Shown here in pieces: positions 1 to 4,004 of a stretch of 5,154 nucleotides of DNA (position 1 is the stretch's first letter; every line of letters begins with the position of its first letter). Origin of the DNA: Pseudolysobacter sp. (GTDB lineage Bacteria; Pseudomonadota; Gammaproteobacteria; Xanthomonadales; Rhodanobacteraceae); the NCBI GenBank assembly GCA_025351985.1, contig JANXUW010000096.1, positions 1-5,154 on the forward strand, given 5' to 3'. Below the pieces are notes generated by a model. It was not told the origin of the DNA and ran no database searches. It worked only from the letters and a program-made list of their open reading frames with translations. Position numbers and translations under genes: made by a program.

Positions 1-457
1 ACACGCCGAACGCATAAGCGTATGCGATTGCCGAGGTCGGCCCGAGCCGTGCCGGATCGAGCCACGGCATCTGCGAGCCGAGCAGCAAGCCGCCAGCGAC
101 CGCGAGCATCACAGCCAGCGCCGCGATGTAACCCGCCGTGAAACGACCGCCGAGATAAGCGCCGCGCGGCAGCGGCGTAGCAAAAAACAACTCGGCGCAG
201 CCGGCATCGAAATCGCGTAATGCGGCGCCGCCGACAAACACCGGGATCAGAAACATGCCGAGCAGGGTGAACGCCGTCAGCATCTCGATGATCACGTACG
301 GCGCGTTACGATGGGTGTTGCCAATGCCGCCACCGATCTGGACATGATCAGACCCGGCAGCCGCGAATGCGAATGCGGCAAACGCTGTGGCGATCAGCCA
401 GAACAACGGACTCTTGAATTGCTGGCGCAATTCGAAACGCAGGATTTCGAGGAACAT
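1..457 (-). CDS. ABC-2 type permease, N-terminal part (probable ABC permease/M1 aminopeptidase fusion), cut by window edge
   Basis: Only the first 152 codons are in the window; the reading frame runs off the left edge without a stop. The ATG at 457-455 follows a GGAG Shine-Dalgarno with a 6-base spacer and lies 12 bases after the stop of the ATPase gene, so the two are surely co-transcribed. The protein starts MFLEILRFELRQQFKSP, a charged amphipathic start typical of ABC-2 permeases. Likely membrane segments are residues 17-35, 57-78 and 105-128, with a fourth beginning near 142. Between the first two is a periplasmic-looking loop with the motif HRNAPYVI; between the second and third is a cytoplasmic loop with ALRDFDAGCAELFFATPLPR. 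From memory, this pattern (loop NAPY, then RD..AG..EL...TP) matches the N-terminus of the ~1200-residue bacterial proteins that fuse an ABC permease to an M1 (gluzincin) peptidase domain. The peptidase part cannot be seen here, so the fusion is inference; the permease call is firm. The substrate is unknown. Confidence 0.8.
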   Translation of the reverse strand, partial: MFLEILRFELRQQFKSPLFWLIATAFAAFAFAAAGSDHVQIGGGIGNTHRNAPYVIIEMLTAFTLLGMFLIPVFVGGAALRDFDAGCAELFFATPLPRGAYLGGRFTAGYIAALAVMLAVAGGLLLGSQMPWLDPARLGPTSAIAYAYAFGV

Positions 458-469
458 CGTCTTCTCCGG
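458..469 (-). promoter_or_regulatory. Ribosome binding site in the ATPase-permease junction
   Basis: On the minus strand the 12 bases between the ATPase stop (TGA, 472-470) and the permease ATG (457) read CCGGAGAAGACG. GGAG is placed 6 bases from the start codon. This fixes the permease start and shows tight operon packing. Confidence 0.8.
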
Positions 470-1357
470 TCAGGCGGCGCGTGAGGTCGCCGCTTGCAAA
501 CGCAAGCGACCGAAATAGACATCTTCGAGATCCGGCGCGACTGCCTCGAAACCTTCCTCGGGACGATTCGCGGCGAGTACGTGGATCGTGGTCTTGCCTC
601 CGATCAGCCGCGTCGACAACACACTCATGCGCTGCTTGTAGTCTTCGAGTGCGGCATTCGGCACGGTGCGGCGCCAGATCTGGCCGTCGAGCGACTGCAT
701 CGCCTGATGCGGCTCGCCGGTCAGCAGAACCTGGCCCTGACCGATGATCGCCATGCGCGAGCACAGATCGGTGACATCCTCCACGATGTGGGTCGACAGA
801 ATGACCACCACATCTTCGCCGACCTCGGCGAGCAGATTGAGAAAACGGTTGCGCTCCTCGGGATCCAGGCCTGCGGTGGGCTCGTCGACGATGATCAGTT
901 TCGGATTGCCGATCAGCGCTTGGGCAATGCCGAATCGCTGGCGCATGCCGCCCGAAAATGTGCCGAGCTTGCGTTTGCGTACATCCCACAAGTTGGTCTG
1001 GCGTAGCAGCGCCTCGACAACCGTCTTGCGCTCGCCGCGCGCGACCACGCCCTTGAGTACGGCGAAGTGATCAAGCATCGCCTCGGCGCTGACTTTCGGA
1101 TACAGCCCGAAATCCTGTGGCAGGTAACCGAGCACGCGCCGCGCCGCGGGTTTGTCGGCGACGATATCGAGATTGTCGAGATGGATGCTGCCGCTGTCCG
1201 CATCCTGCAAGGTGGCGATGGTGCGCATCAGCGACGATTTTCCGGCCCCGTTCGGCCCCAGCAGTCCAAACATGCCGTTCGGAATATCGAGAGTGACGTT
1301 ACGCAGTGCGTGGACGCCATTGGCGTAGGTCTTGGATAGATCGCGGATGCTCAGCAT
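470..1357 (-). CDS. ABC transporter ATP-binding protein
   Basis: Cytoplasmic ATPase subunit, 295 residues, that would power the permease encoded immediately downstream. All nucleotide-binding motifs are intact: Walker A GPNGAGKS (34-41, Lys40), Q-loop Gln81 in YLPQDFGLYP, signature FSGGMRQR (134-141), Walker B LIIVDEP (154-160, Asp158 and Glu159), D-loop GLD (163-165) and switch His190 in STH. The C-terminal ~75 residues form the usual extension of CcmA/NosF-like exporters and end in DLEDVYFGRL, a motif common in ATPases paired with ABC-2 permeases. The start is ATG at 1357-1355, with GAGG 7 bases upstream (1368-1365). A candidate promoter and a GntR/YtrA-like operator lie directly upstream, so this is probably the first gene of its operon, although a repressor gene often occupies that place. 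Whether it exports a lipid, peptide or antibiotic-like compound cannot be told from the sequence. Confidence 0.95.
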   Translation of the reverse strand: MLSIRDLSKTYANGVHALRNVTLDIPNGMFGLLGPNGAGKSSLMRTIATLQDADSGSIHLDNLDIVADKPAARRVLGYLPQDFGLYPKVSAEAMLDHFAVLKGVVARGERKTVVEALLRQTNLWDVRKRKLGTFSGGMRQRFGIAQALIGNPKLIIVDEPTAGLDPEERNRFLNLLAEVGEDVVVILSTHIVEDVTDLCSRMAIIGQGQVLLTGEPHQAMQSLDGQIWRRTVPNAALEDYKQRMSVLSTRLIGGKTTIHVLAANRPEEGFEAVAPDLEDVYFGRLRLQAATSRAA

Positions 1358-1386
1358 GTTGTGCCCTCGGTTGAGTTTAAGTTTTG

Positions 1387-1408
1387 GTGTATTACATAAC
1401 TAACACAC
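1387..1408. promoter_or_regulatory. Inverted-repeat operator, GntR/YtrA type
   Basis: GTGTATTA-N6-TAACACAC forms an inverted repeat with 8-base arms, 7 of 8 positions matching, centred at 1397.5. One base further out on the left the site begins GGTG, giving GGTG-N16-CACT, close to the GGTG-N16-CACC signature I recall for YtrA-subfamily GntR repressors in Xanthomonas. The repeat covers the candidate -10 and part of the spacer, so a bound dimer would block RNA polymerase. YtrA-type repressors classically control ABC transporter operons, which fits the gene downstream. The palindrome is seen directly; the regulator identity is inference. Confidence 0.65.
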
Positions 1409-1420
1409 TATAACTGGCAA
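1391..1420 (-). promoter_or_regulatory. Candidate sigma70 promoter of the ABC transporter operon
   Basis: Read on the minus strand, a -35 like TTGCCA (1420-1415) and a -10 like TGTAAT (1396-1391, 5 of 6 consensus) are separated by 18 bases. Transcription would start near 1384, giving a leader of about 26 bases that contains the GAGG ribosome site. The region is clearly more AT-rich than the flanking genes. The assignment is by eye. Confidence 0.6.
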
Positions 1421-1601
1421 AATCAGAGCGGCAATAGCCCAGAAGTCATGCATCTGGCGGAGCAGGTTTTCGACACGGAAGCGCGCGCCGGGATGAGAGT
1501 CTGGCGACCTCAATGGATCAATGGGGCGATCGCTATGGCGATCACATTGGTAGAGGCAGCTGTCGTAACGCTGTCTGGTGCTTGGCGTTGATCGGACAAT
1601 G

Positions 1602-1623
1602 CGCGCAACAATTGCGCGGTTTT
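1602..1623 (+). terminator. Hairpin just beyond the LysR gene, possible terminator
   Basis: A perfect 7-bp stem (1602-1608 with 1612-1618, CGCGCAA/TTGCGCG) with a 3-base loop lies 9 bases past the LysR stop codon. The short T-run (1620-1623) is on the plus-strand side, where no gene ends. Read on the minus strand, as transcription from lysR requires, no U-tract follows. It may still pause or terminate transcription or protect the lysR mRNA 3' end, but the evidence is weak. Confidence 0.3.
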
Positions 1624-1627
1624 GCCC

Positions 1628-2542
1628 TCAGCCGCCGAGACCGTTGTCCCAGTATGGTTCCGGTCCGAAACGTTCGGCCAGAAAATCGATCAGGCTACGC
1701 GTCTTGGCGGGCAGCGTGCGGGTCTGCGCGTAAACCGCGTACACGGCGATGCTTGGCGAGCGCCACTCGCACAATAACGGCACGACACGACCGGCGCGCA
1801 AATCGTCGGCGACGATGAAACTCGGCAGCACCGCAACACCGACACCGGCGACCGCGGCGGCGGCGATGAAGTCGCCGTTGTTGGCGCTCAATGTGCCACT
1901 CAGGCGCAACGCCTGGGTTTCCTCGCCACGCAGAAAAGTCCACTCCGTGCCGCGTGTGGATAAGGTATAAACCAGACAATTGTGCTGCTGCAAATCGTTC
2001 GGATGTTGCGGCGTGCCGTGCTCGGCGAGATAGGCGGGCGAGGCGACCACGACGATGCGGCACGGCGCGAGGCGGCGCGCGATCAGGCTCGAGTCGCGCA
2101 GGATCGAAATGCGAATCGCCAGATCGAATCCTTCATCGACCAGATCGATCATACGATCGCTGAGATTCAGATCGATCTCTACCTGGCGGAAACGGCGTTG
2201 ATAATCGCCGAGTGTCGGTGCCAGATGGCGCACGCCGAAACTGGTCGGCGCCGAAATACGCAGGCGTCCGCGCGGTTCGTTTTGTGCTTGCGCCGCTTCG
2301 GATTCCGCCTCGGCGAGTTGCGCCAGAATTTCGCTGGTACGCTGGTAGTACGATTGACCCGGACCGGTCAGGCTGAGGCGACGCGTGGTGCGGTTGAGCA
2401 GGCGTATGCCCAAGCTGTCTTCGAGACCTTGCACGAGCTTGCTGGCCATCGCGCGCGAGATGCCAAGCTGCTCGGCAGCGGCGGTAAAACTGCCGCTATC
2501 GACCACGCGCACAAAGATCTGGATCGCGCTGAATTTGTCCAA
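1628..2542 (-). CDS. LysR-family transcriptional regulator
   Basis: DNA-binding regulator of 304 residues, the usual length for the family. Residues 1-60 form the winged helix-turn-helix: FVRVVDSGSFTAAAEQLGIS, then SKLVQGLEDSLGIRLLNRTTRRLSLT. A linker helix spans about 61-90 and the periplasmic-binding-like effector domain about 91-295, with family hallmarks such as GRLRISAPTSFG, EGFDLAIRI and GVGVAVLPSF. The start is TTG (2542-2540): no ATG or GTG lies between it and the in-frame stop at 2575-2573, and it gives exactly the canonical N-terminus of the CrgA-like LysR group. No clear Shine-Dalgarno precedes it, so expression may be low. LysR regulators usually control a divergent neighbour, but the gene upstream is a small one on the same strand, so the target is not evident. 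The ligand is unknown. A shared role with the ABC operon 270 bases downstream is possible but unsupported. Confidence 0.93.
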   Translation of the reverse strand: MDKFSAIQIFVRVVDSGSFTAAAEQLGISRAMASKLVQGLEDSLGIRLLNRTTRRLSLTGPGQSYYQRTSEILAQLAEAESEAAQAQNEPRGRLRISAPTSFGVRHLAPTLGDYQRRFRQVEIDLNLSDRMIDLVDEGFDLAIRISILRDSSLIARRLAPCRIVVVASPAYLAEHGTPQHPNDLQQHNCLVYTLSTRGTEWTFLRGEETQALRLSGTLSANNGDFIAAAAVAGVGVAVLPSFIVADDLRAGRVVPLLCEWRSPSIAVYAVYAQTRTLPAKTRSLIDFLAERFGPEPYWDNGLGG

Positions 2543-2604
2543 TCGGAATGCCGCGCAGGAAATTGACGAGCATTACTTTGAACCGCCGCGCGTCGGACTG
2601 CAAG

Positions 2605-2630
2605 CGCGCCAGATTCGATCAACTGGCGCG
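2605..2630 (-). other. Hairpin overlapping the stop codon of the small gene
   Basis: A perfect 8-bp GC-rich stem (2605-2612 CGCGCCAG with 2623-2630 CTGGCGCG) encloses a 10-base loop that contains the TGA stop (2621-2619) of the small upstream gene. No T-run follows on either strand, so it is not a classical terminator. It could attenuate read-through into lysR, whose start is 76 bases beyond that stop, or be chance in GC-rich DNA. Confidence 0.35.
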
Positions 2631-2852
2631 ATTGATACGCAGTGACGGGCGGCGATGCAGGCCGGCAAGTTCGCACGCGAGCACATAGCGCTTGGCCTGG
2701 CGCACGCGCGCAAAATTGCGCAACACGGCGCCACTCCACGGACACATCACTTCGAAGCGCGCGGTGCCGACAATGCCGAGTTGATCGTGTTCCTCGATAC
2801 GCTCGATACGATAACCGAGCATGGTCATTTCCAGGGTTCGCAAGCTACGCAT
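2619..2852 (-). CDS. Small hypothetical protein, 77 residues
   Basis: I do not recognise this family. The case for a real gene is a well-placed Shine-Dalgarno (GAGG at 2862-2859, 6 bases before the ATG at 2852-2850), GC-ending codons like its neighbours, and a balanced globular composition: MLGYRIERIEEHDQLGIVGT, then ARFEVMCPWSGAVLRNFARV, then RQAKRYVLACELAG. It has no signal peptide or membrane segment and is probably cytoplasmic, basic overall, with an alternating strand-like centre and a probable helix around 46-63. There are two cysteines (37 and 60), the first in a CPW motif. A second in-frame ATG at residue 9 or 11 could also start it. It lies 76 bases upstream of lysR on the same strand, so the two may share a transcript. 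Its job is unknown. Confidence 0.6.
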   Translation of the reverse strand: MRSLRTLEMTMLGYRIERIEEHDQLGIVGTARFEVMCPWSGAVLRNFARVRQAKRYVLACELAGLHRRPSLRINRAS

Positions 2853-2862
2853 TTATCGCCTC

Positions 2863-3130
2863 GTGGGATGTGGAATCAACTGTGGCGCAGCTTACGGATA
2901 TCCGGTGTGTCCACGGTAAAGGCGAAGTTGCTTTGGCGTTAAGCGACGTTGGCTGACAACATTTCGGTGGTGTCGATGATCGTTAGTCGCTGATGGGCGA
3001 TGCAGAGGCAATGTCACCATTGCCCGCCGTTTGGCGTTGTAAGTAGCAGACTATATTGCGTGGCTGCGTCCTGCAGACAATGCTGGCGGGGATAATCGCC
3101 GACAGTCTAGAATGTAAAAATAAGTAACTG
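2863..3130. other. Intergenic region between divergent genes
   Basis: About 310 bases separate the small minus-strand gene from the plus-strand CsgG-like gene. No open frame here has a start site or composition that looks coding. The right half is more AT-rich and should hold the promoter of the CsgG-like gene; the left half should hold that of the small gene, but no convincing -35/-10 pair was found on the minus strand. A weak inverted repeat (GGCG 3085-3088 with CGCC 3097-3100) was noted without an assigned role. Confidence 0.5.
3031..3057 (+). promoter_or_regulatory. Weak candidate promoter for the CsgG-like gene
   Basis: TTGGCG (3031-3036) and TATATT (3052-3057, 5 of 6 of the -10 consensus) are separated by 15 bases, shorter than the preferred 17. 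An alternative -10 is TAGAAT (3108-3113), which lacks a good -35. Either would give a leader of roughly 50-110 bases. This is a visual match only. Confidence 0.3.
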
Positions 3131-3160
3131 GTGGATAGATACACGCCTTTGGCGACAACT

Positions 3161-3172
3161 GGGAGATGGAAA
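3161..3172 (+). promoter_or_regulatory. Ribosome binding site deciding the CsgG-like start
   Basis: GGGAG (3161-3165) lies 7 bases upstream of the ATG at 3173. It favours this start over the in-frame GTG at 3131, which has no Shine-Dalgarno and would bury the signal peptide behind 14 extra residues. Confidence 0.8.
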
Positions 3173-3892
3173 ATGAAAAAGTCGTATCAGGTTTTGGCGG
3201 GAGTGCTTTTGGGCCTGGCGTTTCAGGCCGGCGCGTCGGCAGCGGGCGGTGGGCGCCCTAGCGTCGGCGTGGTCGAATTCAAGAATGAGACCAGCGCGGG
3301 CTGGTGGACTTCCACGGTTGGTTCGGAGTTGTCCGGCATGCTGTCCAACGAGCTCGCATCGACCAACAGTTTTCGCGTGGTCGAACGCAAGAAGCTCGAG
3401 AGCGTGCTCGAAGAGCAGAATCTGGCTGCATCAGGTCGTGTCGCGCCGGGCCAGGGCGCCAAGATCGGCAAGCTTACCGGTGCGGAATATCTGGTCATGG
3501 GCACAGTGACCGCGTATCAGGAAAATGCCTCAAATACCGGAGGCGGTTTCAGCATCAAGGGTATTTCGCTAGGCGGAAAAAAGAGCGAGGCATATGTCGC
3601 CATTGATGTGCGCGTAGTCAATGCCACTACTGGCGATATCGATTTCACACGAACCATCGAAGGCCGTAGCAGCAGCGGCGGCATGAGTGTTGGTCTCTAT
3701 CGCGGTGGATTCGGTGGCGCGCTGGGCCATGAAGAAAACACGCCCACCGGCAAGGCCATTCGTGCCGCTCTCGTCGAGATCAGCGAGTACCTCGAATGCG
3801 TGATGGTCAAGCGTGATGGCTGCGAAGCCGAGTATCAGCAGAAAGAACAAAAACGTCGTCAGGGTGACAAAAAAGCGCTCAAGCTCGACTAA
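3173..3892 (+). CDS. Secreted CsgG-domain protein (CsgG/HfaB family)
   Basis: 239 residues from the ATG at 3173. Residues 1-23 form a standard Sec signal peptide (MKKSYQVLAG, hydrophobic core, AGASA) with likely cleavage after Ala23. No cysteine is near the cleavage site, so unlike Escherichia coli CsgG it is not a lipoprotein. The mature part follows the CsgG fold in order: VGVVEFKNET (31-40), a helix to about 62, FRVVERKKLESVLEEQNL (67-84), the GAEYLVMGTVTAY segment (103-115) and VAIDVRVVNATTGDI (142-156). Two Gly/Ser-rich stretches (about 118-139 and 164-186) sit where CsgG carries its two membrane beta-hairpins. The C-terminus is highly charged and has Cys209 and Cys217, which could form a disulfide in the periplasm. 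CsgG proteins form outer-membrane secretion pores for curli; no curli subunit or accessory gene is nearby, so the role here is open. It could be an outer-membrane pore or a soluble periplasmic protein. It appears monocistronic, closed by a strong terminator. Confidence 0.88.
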   Translation: MKKSYQVLAGVLLGLAFQAGASAAGGGRPSVGVVEFKNETSAGWWTSTVGSELSGMLSNELASTNSFRVVERKKLESVLEEQNLAASGRVAPGQGAKIGKLTGAEYLVMGTVTAYQENASNTGGGFSIKGISLGGKKSEAYVAIDVRVVNATTGDIDFTRTIEGRSSSGGMSVGLYRGGFGGALGHEENTPTGKAIRAALVEISEYLECVMVKRDGCEAEYQQKEQKRRQGDKKALKLD

Positions 3893-3938
3893 GAAAACGA
3901 TTAAAGAATTTTCGGCGACGCCCTGTCGCAAACAAAAT

Positions 3939-3973
3939 AAAACGGCGGAAGAAATCTTCCGCCGTTTTTGTTT
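3939..3973. terminator. Strong bidirectional Rho-independent terminator
   Basis: A 14-bp stem (3939-3952 with 3955-3968, core ACGGCGGAAGA/TCTTCCGCCGT) is followed on the plus strand by a T-rich tract (3965-3973). On the minus strand it is followed by another T-rich tract (complement of 3931-3940). It lies 46 bases after the CsgG-like stop and 31 bases after the stop of the converging minus-strand gene, so it can serve both. Confidence 0.92.
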
Positions 3974-4004
3974 ATGGCATTGCCATTTCGATCAATCTGC
4001 TGAA

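Noticed and set aside
494..1006. A 170-codon plus-strand open frame opposite the ABC ATPase.
   Set aside because: It is antisense to an intact ATPase with every motif in place, and its product resembles no family. It is a mirror of GC-rich codon bias.
1430..1600. Search for a decayed gntR repressor gene between lysR and the ABC operon.
   Set aside because: The space is too short, is not AT-rich, and shows no winged-helix-like peptide in any frame. No remnant could be supported.
1513..1818. A 101-codon plus-strand open frame starting between the ABC operon and lysR.
   Set aside because: It runs antisense into the conserved end of lysR, has no Shine-Dalgarno, and has a Cys/Arg-rich product of random character.
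1982..2566. A 194-codon plus-strand open frame opposite lysR.
   Set aside because: It is antisense to the complete LysR regulator and has no independent coding support.
2563..2602. Possible promoter or T-N11-A regulator site between the small gene and lysR.
   Set aside because: TTGACG on the plus strand has no matching -10, and the minus-strand candidates have poor spacing. T-N11-A is too common to be informative.
3131..3172. GTG start 14 codons upstream for the CsgG-like gene.
   Set aside because: There is no ribosome site before it, and it would place polar residues ahead of a textbook signal peptide. The ATG at 3173 has GGGAG at the right distance.
3173..3892. Possible curli biogenesis locus.
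   Set aside because: Only the CsgG-like protein is present. It lacks the lipobox, is closed by its own terminator, and its neighbours are unrelated.
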